From the NCBI RefSeq assembly GCF_900699015.1, contig NZ_LR217737.1, positions 744,001-808,000 on the forward strand: 64,000 nucleotides of DNA, given 5' to 3'. Of the stretch, positions 22,926 through 33,633 are shown piece by piece. The notes beneath the pieces were generated by a model. The model had not been told where the DNA came from. It ran no database searches and worked only from the letters and a program-made list of their open reading frames with translations. The translations under genes and the position numbers were made by a program. Source of the stretch: Erwinia_E haradaeae_E. Lineage in GTDB: Bacteria; Pseudomonadota; Gammaproteobacteria; Enterobacterales; Enterobacteriaceae. Every line of letters begins with the position of its first letter. Position 1 is the stretch's first letter.

Positions 22926-23084
22926 ATGAAAAGTGTAGATAAAGTCAAGTGTCCATCTTGTGGAGAAGATGTTATGTGGAATACACTTAGTGTTTGGCGT
23001 CCATTTTGCAGCCAACACTGCAAGAAAATAGATCTAAATGAATGGATGACAGAAAAAAAATATATTGAGAAGTCAGATTCTTAA
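22926..23084 (+). CDS. yacG: DNA gyrase inhibitor / zinc-binding protein YacG
   Basis: Short protein (52 residues; 65 in E. coli) that in E. coli binds zinc and DNA gyrase and inhibits supercoiling. The zinc knuckle is complete: C9 and C12 (CPSC), C28 and C32 (FCSQHC), with the same spacing C-x2-C-x15-C-x3-C as the family. The neighbouring WRPFC and IDLNEWMTEKK segments match the family's RPFCS and IDLGEWAAEEK. The shorter length reflects loss of the acidic C-terminal tail, the part that differs most within the family. AAGGA lies seven bases before the ATG. coaE and zapD, its E. coli neighbours, are absent, so the gene has survived alone. Confidence 0.9.
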   Translation: MKSVDKVKCPSCGEDVMWNTLSVWRPFCSQHCKKIDLNEWMTEKKYIEKSDS

Positions 23085-24544
23085 TATCCTAAAAAAATAG
23101 CACCCTATTCACATATATTAGAATAGACGAACAAGATAATACGTACATTAAATACCACGCATTTGATAATTGATATAATACTTATTTTGATATCTCTCAA
23201 ATCTATAATAATCTTTCTTATCTGATAGAGCGTTATTGGATAAAACAATTTCAAGAGAATCAATGATAACTATTTAATAAAATTAGTAATTTAAATCTAG
23301 AAAAAGTGAAATCTAAAATTAGACCTTATCAAGAAAAAAGTAAATCTAAAAAGAAAAGAAAAACCATAGATCAGATAAGAAAATAATTTTACATATAAAT
23401 TGAAATTCAATAACATCTATTGATCCTAGATTAAAATAAGTCTATTCTACAATAGAAAAATATGTTAAGGTCAAAATATTAACTAGTATTGATAATCTAT
23501 AACAGAGAATACCTGATAAAACGATATAATCGAATTAAATTCGATAACAAAATAGATTTAAATACTATTAAATATAGCCATATCCACTTTAGATTAATAA
23601 AATTAATCAAAATTTATAATTAAACAAGCATTTTTCCTTTTTCTTATCAGAAAAAGGATGTAAATCTATTAATACGATACGTTTTTATTAAGTTCACTCA
23701 GTATCATTTTTTGATTCCATTGATCTATAAACATCATGACTATATACTTATTATTTTAATTATTAATATAAAGAATTAATAATATGAAAAATGACAATCA
23801 TCTATATATATCAATCTTAAAGATATTTAAGCAATAATCTATAAAATACTCAATAAAAATATCCCTAGATATTATATAACTTATAGTATTAATGATATCA
23901 TCATGCTCTTTTCCCTAACAAAATAAATTAATACATAAACCATATACTATTCTTAATAATAACAATTAATCATCTAGTAATTGTTACGATGTAATCTTTC
24001 TTTTCTTAAAGAGAAGTAAAAATTTTTAATTAAATGAATATCCAATTAAAATAGTTAGTTTGTCATAAACTTTTTAGTCCAATACTTATAATGATTTCGT
24101 CTTTCTAAGAACTTAAACAATTAAATTTTTTGTTGCAAAATAATATAAATAACTTACAATAACATTGTACATTTTAAGAATAAAAATTCTTTAATAATTC
24201 AATAATTAATACTAGTGATTAATTTCATACTCTTCAATAGATGATGATTCCACTTAGTATAAGATATATATTAGAAAATGCTATATACAAGATATAAATC
24301 TATCTTCGATACTACTTAAGTAGTCATTATAATATAGAATAGTTTCTGATAAAGATCACAAATATAAATTTATTTAAAATAATTAATAAAATCCACAATC
24401 TATCAATCAACAAAAATATTAAATATATACACTGTTAACAACTGTTAAAAATTAAAGTCAATACTTAATAAAATATGAATAGAACCTATTAAAAATTTAT
24501 AATAAATATATTAATTAAACTTCAGATTCTTATTTAAAGAACAC
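23085..24544. other. Gene-free gap between convergent yacG and rpsT
   Basis: Holds a hairpin at 23635-23658 (listed separately) and a lysine-rich open stretch at 23270-23386 with no start codon, which I do not consider a gene. No other feature seen. Confidence 0.6.
23635..23658. terminator. Hairpin between yacG and rpsT, possible terminator
   Basis: Perfect 9-bp arms (TCCTTTTTC and GAAAAAGGA) with a 6-nt loop TTATCA. It lies about 550 bases after yacG and 890 bases beyond the rpsT stop, so its link to either gene is uncertain. It may be left over from a lost gene. Confidence 0.35.
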
Positions 24545-24829
24545 TTAATTATGAATAGATGAGTGCGTAGACATTTTATTAATCTTCGACATTAAGTTAG
24601 ATTTGTGTCGAGCAGCTTTATTTTTGTGAATCAGCCCTTTAGAAGCATAACGATCAATTAAGGGTTGCATGATATGAAATGCAACTTGAGCCGCTTCTCT
24701 ATCCCCGCTAGAGATAGCCGTATATACTTTTTTAATAAATGTCCGAATCATAGAACGATAACTAGAATTATACTTTCTGCGTTTTTCAGAAGTTACAATA
24801 TGTTTTTGGGCTGACTTGATATTTGCCAA
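24545..24829 (-). CDS. rpsT: 30S ribosomal protein S20
   Basis: Primary 16S rRNA-binding protein of the small subunit body. Length is 94 residues against 87 in E. coli; the N-terminal MANIKSAQKHIVTSEKRRK and the RTFIKKVY and KGLIHKNKAARHKSNL segments are conserved. About seven extra residues (MSTHSSIHN end) extend the C-terminus. The start codon is TTG, as in E. coli rpsT, where the weak start takes part in autoregulation by S20. A strong AGGAG lies seven bases upstream. It is divergent from ileS as in E. coli, but ribF, which normally separates them, is missing. Confidence 0.97.
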   Translation of the reverse strand: MANIKSAQKHIVTSEKRRKYNSSYRSMIRTFIKKVYTAISSGDREAAQVAFHIMQPLIDRYASKGLIHKNKAARHKSNLMSKINKMSTHSSIHN

Positions 24830-25848
24830 GACCTCACTCCTAATAATTTTTATAAGAAAATATGAATATAAAATTATGATCTTTTTATAGAAAGTGTCAA
24901 GAGATTTTAAAAATTATTCGAACATAACTTTATTAGTCTATTATAACTATAATACTAGCCTCTAAATCAAGAGAATCGTTTGTATTCTATTACATCATAT
25001 CGAGCTCCATCTATAATTAAATCAATATAGAAATTATTATAATCATCTAAACAATAACTTATATTTTTTCTGTACATAAACTAGCTTTAGTACATCTCAT
25101 GATACAATCATATTTTTAAATAAAACTTAAAATAATTTAAAAACAGTATAGATAATATATTTATTAAATATAGAGTATTTAGCTATCAAAGATCAATACA
25201 AAATACAGATCTCTTGTCTTCTACCTTCTAAATATAGAAAACTTCTATTCTAAATTATACATACATCAAATCTCTGAGAGAAATGATATTCAAATTAAGT
25301 TAATAACAATTTATCTGGATGATTGAATATATTAATTACGTATTAATAAAAAATAAAAAATTATTTCATATATTAACAATGTTATTAAGATGAAACTTAT
25401 AGGAAACATATATGCCGCAGTATCTATATATACTTATTATTATACTTATTTCAGAATCTGTTATAAATCATAAATAAAAACTGTAGAAAAAATTAACACA
25501 GAACTAGAATAAAAAATCTCGCAAAGCATTAATATAGCATATATTCTGTTCAAAAAATATAGAATCAATCTAGTTTACATGTTATAAAATAAATCTAGCA
25601 CATATCATGAATCACTGATCAAGAAAACATTCACGAACCTTTTCGATCATAATTATAATCCAATAATCGAATACTATGTGGCAATCAATACAACATACGA
25701 CAATATAATTTATTATGTCGCTTTCACTGAGAACTTACTAAAAACTGTATTATTAATACACCATAGAATCTTTTCTATCGAACTAGCCAAAGGTAGAAAA
25801 TATTAATTTAATCTCACCCGGTACAGATAAACGGAACATAAAGATCTA
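24830..25848. other. Gap where ribF has been lost, between rpsT and ileS
   Basis: Its length (1.0 kb) is about that of ribF, which sits here in E. coli. No RibF motif survives that I can identify with confidence. The rpsT promoter occupies the left end. No convincing promoter or Shine-Dalgarno sequence for ileS was seen. Confidence 0.6.
24873..24900 (-). promoter_or_regulatory. rpsT promoter
   Basis: On the minus strand a perfect TTGACA (24900-24895) is followed after 16 bases by CATAAT (24878-24873). Transcription would start near 24866, giving a leader of about 37 bases before the TTG start. This is one of the best sigma-70 matches in the window. Confidence 0.6.
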
Positions 25849-28665
25849 ATGATTGACTACAAATATACCCTTAATTTACCAAAAACAAAATTCCCTATGA
25901 AAGGCAATTTATCTGAACGAGAACCATCTATACTACAACGATGGTATCATGATAAATTATATAATATTATTAGAAATGCTAAAAAAGGGAAAAAAATATT
26001 TTTTTTACACGATGGACCTCCTTATGCAAATGGAAATATCCATATTGGACATGCAGTTAATAAAATTTTAAAAGATATTATTATTAAATCTAAAAACCTT
26101 ACAGGTTATGATTCTCCTTATGTTCCAGGATGGGATTGTCATGGTCTTCCAATTGAACAACAAGTAGAAAAAATGCTTGGTAAAACTGGACAATCTATAA
26201 GCAAATCTGAATTCCGATCTGCATGTCGACAATATGCCTCTAAACAAATAGAACAACAGAAAACTGACTTTATACGTCTTGGAATATTAGCTGACTGGGA
26301 TCATCCTTATCAAACTATGGACTTCAAGACTGAAGCAAATATTATTCGATCACTAGGACAAATGATTCAAAAAGGTCATATATATAAGGGGGCTAAACCA
26401 GTACAATGGTGCTTAGATTGTCGCTCTACAATAGCAGAAGCAGAGGTAGAATACTTCAATAAAATTTCTCCATCTATTCAGGTTCTATTTGATGCTGTTG
26501 ACAAAAAAAAAGTACAGTATGTATTTGGTAATATCAATACCATCAGTCCAATTTCGATCGTAATTTGGACTACTACCCCATGGACCATTCCAGCTAATCG
26601 TGCTATATCAGTACACCCAAAATTCAGTTATCAACTAATCAGTATCGGAGAAAGAGCTCTCATAATTGCTTCGGATCGAGTTGATAAGTGCATGAAAGAA
26701 ATTGGTCTATTACAATGGAAAGTTTTAGGTCAAGTTTATGGGTCAGAATTAGAAATGTTAGAATTTCATCACCCCTTTCTTCCGCATACTTCTCCTATTA
26801 TTCTTGGTGAACATGTAACACTGGATAGTGGCACAGGTCTAGTACATACAGCACCTGCTCATGGTATAGATGACTATATCGTGAGCCAAAAATATGCACT
26901 TAACATCTCTAATTCCATAGGGCTAGACGGATGTTATCTGCCGTCAATTCATCCTAAACTAGACGGTAAAAATGTATTTAAATCTAACAATATCATTGTT
27001 ACACTATTACGTGAGAAAGGTGCACTATTACACCTAGATACAATAGAGCACAGCTACCCTCATTGTTGGCGTCACAAGACTCCTATAATCTTCCGTTGTA
27101 CCCCACAATGGTTTATTAGCATGGACAAAAAAGGACTACGAACCCAATCGCTAGATCAAGTAAACAACGTAAAATGGATGCCGGAATGGGGAAAAGCACG
27201 TATAATATCCATGATCACTAATCGTCCTGACTGGTGCATCTCACGCCAACGAACATGGGGTGTTCCTCTTACATTATTTGTACATAAAGATACCAATCAA
27301 CTACACCCTCAATCATTAGAAATTATCGAAAAAATTGCTAAATTAGTAGAAAAATATGGCGTCCAAGCATGGTGGGATCTAAAGATCCACGACTATCTAA
27401 CATTAGATGCGGGAAACTACCTCAAAGTCTCTGATACTCTAGATGTTTGGTTTGATTCCGGATCAACTAGTTGTTCAGTGATCAAATCAAGAAATGAATT
27501 GAAAGACTATTTACCCAATCTCTATTTAGAAGGTTCTGATCAATATCGCGGGTGGTTCATGTCATCTTTAATAATCTCTACAGCCATAACGGGTAAAGCA
27601 CCCTATCGAGAAGTCTTAACTCATGGTTTTACTGTAGACGACAAGGGCTATAAGATGTCAAAATCCAAAGGTAATACAATCAGTCCACAAGGAATTGTTG
27701 ATAGACTCGGTGCAGATATTCTACGTTTATGGATAGCCTCAACAACTTATTCTGGAGAAATAGCGATTTCAGATCAAATATTGGAAAGTACTTCTGATAG
27801 CTATCGTCGCATCCGAAATACCGCACGTTTTTTATTATCTAATCTTACAGATTTTAATCCTGACACCGATAAAATAAAAGAACAAAGCATGATCATGATA
27901 GACCGATGGGCCATAGGTCGTGCACTCACAGTACAAAATGAAATCATTGCCTCCTATGAAACATATCAATTCCATACGGTAATACAACGATTAGTACAAT
28001 TTTGTTCTGTTGAAATGGGATCGTTCTATCTTGATATTATTAAAGACCGTCAATATACTGCAAAAACTAAGAGTACTGCACGTCAAAGTTGTCAGACCGC
28101 ATTATGGTATATTGCCGAATCGTTAGTTCGTTGGATAGCACCTATTATATCCTTTACTGCAGATGAGATGTGGAGACATTTACCTGGTAAACGAACACAA
28201 TATGTATTTACAGAAGAATGGTTTCAAGAATTATTTAATTTAAATGATCAGGAGCCTATGAATAATGAATACTGGAATTTAATACTAGAAGTACGTGGTG
28301 AAGTGAATAAAGCCATAGAACAAGCGCGTTCTCATCAAGAGATTGGATCCACATTAGAAACTAACATTATATTATATACAAATCAATCTTTAGCAAATAA
28401 ATTAACTCGTCTGCACGATGAACTTCACTTTATTTTTCTCGCATCGAGTAGTGAAGTTTTAGAACTAGATAATGCCCCTTATAACGCATACCAAAGCCAT
28501 ATTATTGAAAACTTAAAAATAGTTGTACGTAAAGCAAGCGGCAAAAAATGTCTACGATGTTGGCATCGTACTCAGGATATTGGTATAAATTCAAAATATT
28601 CTGATATTTGTGGACGTTGTATACAAAATATTGATGGAGATGGTGAAAAACGCAAATTTGTATGA
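25849..28665 (+). CDS. ileS: Isoleucine-tRNA ligase
   Basis: Class I aminoacyl-tRNA synthetase that charges tRNA-Ile and edits valine. Length is 938 residues, the same as E. coli. The Rossmann fold carries HIGH at 65-68 (within PPYANGNIHIGH) and KMSKS at 602-606. The editing domain includes TTTPWTIPANRAIS and SGTGLVHTAPAHG. The tRNA-binding SWFDSG-type segment DVWFDSGSTS is present. The C-terminal zinc finger has both CxxC pairs (KCLRCW and ICGRC) and ends in GDGEKRKFV as in E. coli. The stop overlaps the lspA start by four bases, showing a translationally coupled pair. Confidence 0.98.
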   Translation: MIDYKYTLNLPKTKFPMKGNLSEREPSILQRWYHDKLYNIIRNAKKGKKIFFLHDGPPYANGNIHIGHAVNKILKDIIIKSKNLTGYDSPYVPGWDCHGLPIEQQVEKMLGKTGQSISKSEFRSACRQYASKQIEQQKTDFIRLGILADWDHPYQTMDFKTEANIIRSLGQMIQKGHIYKGAKPVQWCLDCRSTIAEAEVEYFNKISPSIQVLFDAVDKKKVQYVFGNINTISPISIVIWTTTPWTIPANRAISVHPKFSYQLISIGERALIIASDRVDKCMKEIGLLQWKVLGQVYGSELEMLEFHHPFLPHTSPIILGEHVTLDSGTGLVHTAPAHGIDDYIVSQKYALNISNSIGLDGCYLPSIHPKLDGKNVFKSNNIIVTLLREKGALLHLDTIEHSYPHCWRHKTPIIFRCTPQWFISMDKKGLRTQSLDQVNNVKWMPEWGKARIISMITNRPDWCISRQRTWGVPLTLFVHKDTNQLHPQSLEIIEKIAKLVEKYGVQAWWDLKIHDYLTLDAGNYLKVSDTLDVWFDSGSTSCSVIKSRNELKDYLPNLYLEGSDQYRGWFMSSLIISTAITGKAPYREVLTHGFTVDDKGYKMSKSKGNTISPQGIVDRLGADILRLWIASTTYSGEIAISDQILESTSDSYRRIRNTARFLLSNLTDFNPDTDKIKEQSMIMIDRWAIGRALTVQNEIIASYETYQFHTVIQRLVQFCSVEMGSFYLDIIKDRQYTAKTKSTARQSCQTALWYIAESLVRWIAPIISFTADEMWRHLPGKRTQYVFTEEWFQELFNLNDQEPMNNEYWNLILEVRGEVNKAIEQARSHQEIGSTLETNIILYTNQSLANKLTRLHDELHFIFLASSSEVLELDNAPYNAYQSHIIENLKIVVRKASGKKCLRCWHRTQDIGINSKYSDICGRCIQNIDGDGEKRKFV

Positions 28666-29183
28666 TTCATTCAAATCTAATCTATAGAAAATTAAAATGG
28701 CTATACTTCATTCTAATCATAAGCAGTATCGATATAGCCAGTAAAAAATGGGTGATACAACATTTAATGTTGTATGAATTAAGACCTATAATACCTTATT
28801 TTAATTTCTTTTATACCCATAATTACGGTCTAGCATTTAGCTTGTTTTCTCATAAAAACAGCTGGTATCGCTGGTTGTTGGTTGGTATGACGATTACTAT
28901 CGTGATTATTCTGTTGATCAAACTGTATAGAACTAGTATTAATTATAAAATTAATCAGATTGCCTATGTTTTACTTATAGGTGGAGCATTAGGTAATCTT
29001 TATGATCGAATATGTTATGGATATGTAGTAGATTTCATCGATTTTCATATTAATAACTGGCATTTTGCTACATTTAACATTGCAGATTCTTCTATCTTTA
29101 TTGGTACTATGTTTATAGTAATTGGAGAAACAATGCATCTATACGATAAAAATATAAAAAAAAAGTATATTAATAAAATCTAA
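28662..29183 (+). CDS. lspA: Lipoprotein signal peptidase (signal peptidase II)
   Basis: Inner-membrane aspartyl protease that removes the signal peptide of prolipoproteins after Lgt has added diacylglycerol. Length is 173 residues (164 in E. coli). Four membrane segments are visible at roughly 12-29, 68-88, 97-113 and 140-157. The catalytic aspartates are D124 in the VVDFI motif and D142 in the FNIAD motif, with the conserved GNLYDR between them. It overlaps ileS by ATGA, as in E. coli. Its downstream partner fkpB is missing. Retention implies that some lipoproteins are still made; lgt and lnt are not in the window. Confidence 0.96.
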   Translation: MIHSNLIYRKLKWLYFILIISSIDIASKKWVIQHLMLYELRPIIPYFNFFYTHNYGLAFSLFSHKNSWYRWLLVGMTITIVIILLIKLYRTSINYKINQIAYVLLIGGALGNLYDRICYGYVVDFIDFHINNWHFATFNIADSSIFIGTMFIVIGETMHLYDKNIKKKYINKI

Positions 29184-30112
29184 AATGGGTTTCCTATACA
29201 CACATCACCCATACTTTATATGATTAAAATCAAATAACTGATATTTATCAGTCTCTCTTGTGAGACATCCTAACATAATATATAGATATATAAGCATATT
29301 TACTTAAAAATAGACCAATCCAAAATCAATTTTATTCTGATAGAATGAAAATATTTCATTACTTTTCTTGCACTATAGTATAGTATTTTAAATTACCATT
29401 TAACTCTCATAGAAACATCTAAATAATCGAAGTTTTAATATAAATAGCATGAAGTTAATGTAAGAACCTCGATAGATGAAATTAGGATTTTTCAGTATTT
29501 TCTTCTATTTATGCTAATTACTTTAATAATTAAGATAGTAGTCATTTTAAATTAATGTAATCAAAGATTATGGAATTATATGAAAAATTAAGATGAGATC
29601 AAGTATGAAGATCATCAATCACTCAACTAATGATTTTATCATGATTACAATTAAGTATTATCATCTAAAATACAAAAGATTCCATAATTGCTTAATTACC
29701 TACCCTGAATGCTGAATCTCAATGAAAACTTATACCAAAAGTGCTACTGAATTCTGATAAAAATGTATCATATGAGTATTATATATTATATCATAATGCA
29801 ATTGATATTGAACGAATCGATAAAAGACAAAATAGGATTCTTAATATAGAAAAATTAGAAGATTAACGTTATTTTATTAATTCGAGTTAATAGATAAACC
29901 TTATATAATTATCAAAGAAAAAATTGAAATCAATATTGTTAATATTAGATGAAAGTCAACTCTATAAATATATTTTATAAAAGATTGATCTGATACCTTA
30001 TCTTGATCCAACCATAAAAAAATAAAATATACTTTATTATATCTTTATAAAAGATATGAGATAGTTATTAGTCAAGAAGAACCCATCCAACCTGATTTTC
30101 CAGAAATTACTC
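29184..30112. other. Gap where fkpB has been lost, between lspA and ispH
   Basis: In E. coli fkpB (about 450 bp) fills this position. The only protein-like stretch is a plus-strand open run ending at 29867, with a faint resemblance to the FkpB C-terminus. I do not call it. No promoter or clear ribosome binding site for ispH was seen. Confidence 0.55.
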
Positions 30113-31066
30113 ATGAAAATATTATTAGCTAAACCACGCGGTTTTTGTGCTGGAGTTAAACGTGCAATTAACATTGTAGAACGTGTATTAGAAATATATG
30201 GAGCACCGATTTTTGTATACCATGAAATAGTTCATAATCGCTATGTAATTAATAATCTTCAAAATCGTGGGGTAATTTTTGTTAATAAAATAGATAACGT
30301 TCCAGAAAAATCAATTCTTATCTTCTCTGCTCATGGTGTATCCAGGATAATACGTCAACAAGCTATAAAACGGAATTTAACTATGCTATTTGATGCAACT
30401 TGTCCTTTGGTTACAAAAGTTCACCTAGAGGTGGTTCGTGCCAGTCGTACAGGAACTGAAGCCATTTTAATCGGTCATTCTGGTCATCCAGAAATCGAAG
30501 GAACTATGGGTCAGTATCATAATCCACTTGGTGGTATATACCTAATTGAAAAATCAGAAGATATATATAAACTTCAGGTCAAAAACGAAAACAAATTGTG
30601 TGTTATGACGCAGACCACCTTATCAATTAATGATAGCAAGAAGATCATTAATAAACTGCGTTCGCATTTTCCTAAAATAGCTAACTCACCTCACAAGGAT
30701 ATCTGTTATGCTACAACTAACCGTCAAACAGCAGTAAGAAACTTAGCATATAAGACTGATCTTGTTCTGGTAGTAGGATCCAAAAACTCCTCTAATTCTA
30801 ATCGATTAGTAGAACAAGCTAAGTCTATAGGAACAGTCTCGTATCTAATCGACTCCAAAGAAGACATTGATGAGAAATGGATAAAAAATATTAGCTGTAT
30901 TGGTGTGACAGCTGGAGCATCTGCACCAGATATACTTGTTCAACAAGTTATTGAACGGCTATCTGAATTAGGAGGAGTAAATGTTACGGAGCTAGTAGGA
31001 TGTGAAGAAAAAATGATATTTAAAATCCCTAAGGAGCTCCATATCGCTATGCAAATTCTTAAATAA
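30113..31066 (+). CDS. ispH: 4-hydroxy-3-methylbut-2-enyl diphosphate reductase
   Basis: Last enzyme of the MEP isoprenoid pathway. It reduces HMBPP to IPP and DMAPP using an oxygen-sensitive [4Fe-4S] cluster. Length is 317 residues against 316 in E. coli. The three cluster cysteines are present at C12 (RGFCAGV), C97 (DATCPLV) and C198 (ICYATTNRQ). The substrate-binding motifs HEIVHNRYV, SAHGVS, GHSGHPE, SKNSSNSNRL and GASAPD are intact. It keeps the E. coli order after lspA. Its cluster dependence fits the retention of ygfZ at 49.7 kb. Confidence 0.97.
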   Translation: MKILLAKPRGFCAGVKRAINIVERVLEIYGAPIFVYHEIVHNRYVINNLQNRGVIFVNKIDNVPEKSILIFSAHGVSRIIRQQAIKRNLTMLFDATCPLVTKVHLEVVRASRTGTEAILIGHSGHPEIEGTMGQYHNPLGGIYLIEKSEDIYKLQVKNENKLCVMTQTTLSINDSKKIINKLRSHFPKIANSPHKDICYATTNRQTAVRNLAYKTDLVLVVGSKNSSNSNRLVEQAKSIGTVSYLIDSKEDIDEKWIKNISCIGVTAGASAPDILVQQVIERLSELGGVNVTELVGCEEKMIFKIPKELHIAMQILK

Positions 31067-31546
31067 TTAAGAAATAAATTATTAATTTATGAATTAATAT
31101 CTACTTATAATAGACAAATAATAATATTAAGGATAAATGCTATGTCCTAATTTTATAAAAAATTAATATAACATTACTTGAGACTCATTCATCAAACAAG
31201 AATCTCTATCTTAAGATTATGAATAACCACCAGCATTAAAATACTACTCTAGTACAGATTAAAAATATATCCATGACTTTCTATATAAAGAAAAAATAAG
31301 ATAACATCTTATATCTTCTCTAATATCTAATCTTCAATTAACTGATACATCTTATTCAACTCATTTTATAACAATTAGATTTTATATGTATGTAAATCAA
31401 CAAAACTGTAGGATCCCTATATCCCAATCTAGGGGCTCTACTACTTAACTTTTTATTAAGTACTATTTCTTATAAATTAGATAATTTATGATAATTATCT
31501 AAACGTATATTTCAACCAGCTTCTATAAAAGATCAAAACTATAATT
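31067..31546. other. Gene-free gap between convergent ispH and corA
   Basis: Contains a 7-bp AT hairpin at 31442-31462 (arms TACTTAA and TTAAGTA around a T-rich loop) and a short CCCTA/TAGGG dyad at 31415-31434. Either might end transcripts; neither has a strong U tail. Confidence 0.55.
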
Positions 31547-32506
31547 TTACAACCAGTTTTTTCGCTTAAAATAAGCATAAGGCGCCAATCCTGCAAGGAT
31601 CATAACTATGATGGCTATTGGATAACCTAAAGCCCATCTTAACTCTGGCATGAACATAAAATTCATCCCATAACTAGATGCTACAAGAGTAGGAGGTAGA
31701 AAAACTACTGACACGACTGAGAAAATTTTAATTATACGACTTTGCTCAATATTTATAAACCCCATAGCTGCTTGCAGTAAGAAATTAACTTTCTGAAATA
31801 ATGACTCTGTATGTGGTAAAAGCGATTCAATATCACGTAAAATCTCACGTGCTTGCTCTAACTGATTACCAGGCAAACGATCCTTTCTTACTAAGAAATT
31901 TAAAGCCCTCTGTGTGTCCATAAGACAAAGACGAACTTTCCAACCAATATCTTCCTGACCTGCTAATGCTGATAATGCCTCATCAAATTCATCGGATTGC
32001 TTACCACCCATAATAACTCTACTAAATTTTTCTAAGTTGCTCGATATGTTTTCAATCTGATCTGCTAACTGTTCAATTTTGGTTTCAAATAAATCCAATA
32101 ATAATTCATAAGCATTACCATCAATTAAAGTTTGATTACGAGCCCTCATACGGTACAAACGAAATGCTGGTAATTCTCGTTCGCGTAAAGTATAGAGGCG
32201 ACCTTCTCGGATAGTAAAGGCTACTGTTGAATTACCCGCATGATCATCCATATCTGCATAAAAGAAAAATGAATGAATATGTAAACCATCTTTATCCTCA
32301 AAGAAACGTGCTGAAGCTTCAATATCTTCTAGTTCCGGCCTAGTAACTAAAACTTGACCCAAAACGCTTTGTACATACGCCCGTTGAATTTCTTCTGGTT
32401 CGATTAAATCGACCCAAATAGACTCACTTAAACTATCACTAGTACTAGGATCCTCCAATTCGAGTCGGCTTAGACGATTATTGTCTAGTCTAAATGCACT
32501 CAACAT
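31547..32506 (-). CDS. corA: Magnesium/cobalt transport protein CorA
   Basis: Pentameric inner-membrane Mg2+ channel. A long cytoplasmic N-terminal domain is followed by two C-terminal membrane helices joined by the periplasmic GMN selectivity loop (SYGMNFMF), and the protein ends in YFKRKNWL as in E. coli. Length is 319 residues from the chosen start (316 in E. coli), with a three-residue insertion near the N-terminus. I place the start at the second ATG of ATGGGTATG, because GGAAG touches the first ATG but is six bases from the second, and the second matches E. coli MLSAFxL. The upstream alternative (32512) would add only two residues. Confidence 0.96.
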   Translation of the reverse strand: MLSAFRLDNNRLSRLELEDPSTSDSLSESIWVDLIEPEEIQRAYVQSVLGQVLVTRPELEDIEASARFFEDKDGLHIHSFFFYADMDDHAGNSTVAFTIREGRLYTLRERELPAFRLYRMRARNQTLIDGNAYELLLDLFETKIEQLADQIENISSNLEKFSRVIMGGKQSDEFDEALSALAGQEDIGWKVRLCLMDTQRALNFLVRKDRLPGNQLEQAREILRDIESLLPHTESLFQKVNFLLQAAMGFINIEQSRIIKIFSVVSVVFLPPTLVASSYGMNFMFMPELRWALGYPIAIIVMILAGLAPYAYFKRKNWL

Positions 32507-33598
32507 ACCCATCTTCCAAAATTAATATAATAAAAAAACCAAAACAGCTTTATAAAATATATTTATGAATAAAAAAATTTTCTACACATCACAATAAATG
32601 ATTATGCATCATTAATTATAAAATATATCATACCTAATATTACAATTTTTTTATGCGTTCTTGTCAAAAAATCTATTGATTAGACTGACTACTGTCCTTT
32701 CTCTATTTACTTCTACGGTATATTTTCAAAAATGATCATCATCTTTGATCTATTTACTTTAAAATACGTACTCATAGTCAACTAAAAAATAACATATCTT
32801 ATATAAATTGTTAAAAGATAAAAATTGATTCTTCCTTTTTAGAACGTGATAACAAAGCTCTCTTAATCTTATCTAAGAATTTTCTGTATATTCTAATACT
32901 CTATGTAGACTTAATACAGTAATCTATGTAGTATTGATTATATTTATACTTTTCATCATAAATATAACATACTACGTATATGGAATACACATTACTCTTT
33001 CATTCTTAAGATGAAGAAGAAGTAAATATTTAATCCAATATTATCTAGACTAGAAAAAATCAATCGATATATTAACAAAATAATAATCTTAAATACTATC
33101 TATACACTATATATTAATATCTTATGATCAATATATTAATAATAATTATAGCTATATTACAGCTATATTAGACTACATCTGTCTAAAAATAAATCCATGT
33201 ACGAATAGAAAAATAATATAATTTGATAGTGATCAAGTTACACTATAATAAAATAATATTAATCTGGATTAATACTAGAAGAACTATTTCATAGTCGTTT
33301 GCTAAATGACCTTCTTTAAAAAAATAAAACATATAACTTAGTTGATTTTGAAAAAAATCAATTCTTATAAACATTAACACAATATCTTTTATAAAATTAT
33401 TAGACAGACAAAAGCATTTAATCTCGATAGTACTTCTATGAAGGATTCACAAAATTGTTTCAAGTTTCTTTCAGTAAAAATTAAGTAATTATCTGTTAAC
33501 ATATGTGAATCTCTATATAAATTCTCTAAATATTCACAGAATCCAACTCATATCTTAATAGATATCTTATCTTTATATTCAGTTATAGAATAACGCAC

Positions 33599-33626
33599 TT
33601 GTAAGTTTTTTAGTACGTTGTAAACT
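33599..33626 (+). promoter_or_regulatory. ompA promoter
   Basis: TTGTAA (33599-33604) and TAAACT (33621-33626) are separated by 16 bases. The surrounding block CACTTGTAAGTTTT, then TACGTTGTA and ACTTTA, closely follows the E. coli ompA promoter as I recall it. The predicted start near 33634 gives a leader of about 128 bases, close to the 133-base E. coli leader. Confidence 0.7.
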
Positions 33627-33633
33627 TTAGTTA

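Noticed and set aside
23270..23386. Lysine-rich open stretch (ends KSKKKRKTIDQIRK)
   Set aside because: No ATG and no Shine-Dalgarno sequence. A purine-rich strand alone explains the composition.
25720..25790. Possible remnant of the RibF C-terminus before ileS
   Set aside because: Only three or four residues align and the frame is broken; no better than chance.
29740..29867. Plus-strand open stretch with faint resemblance to the FkpB C-terminus (IDIERID versus FDIEVLEID)
   Set aside because: Too few matches, and it lies about 250 bases from ispH whereas fkpB and ispH nearly touch in E. coli. Not distinguishable from chance by eye.
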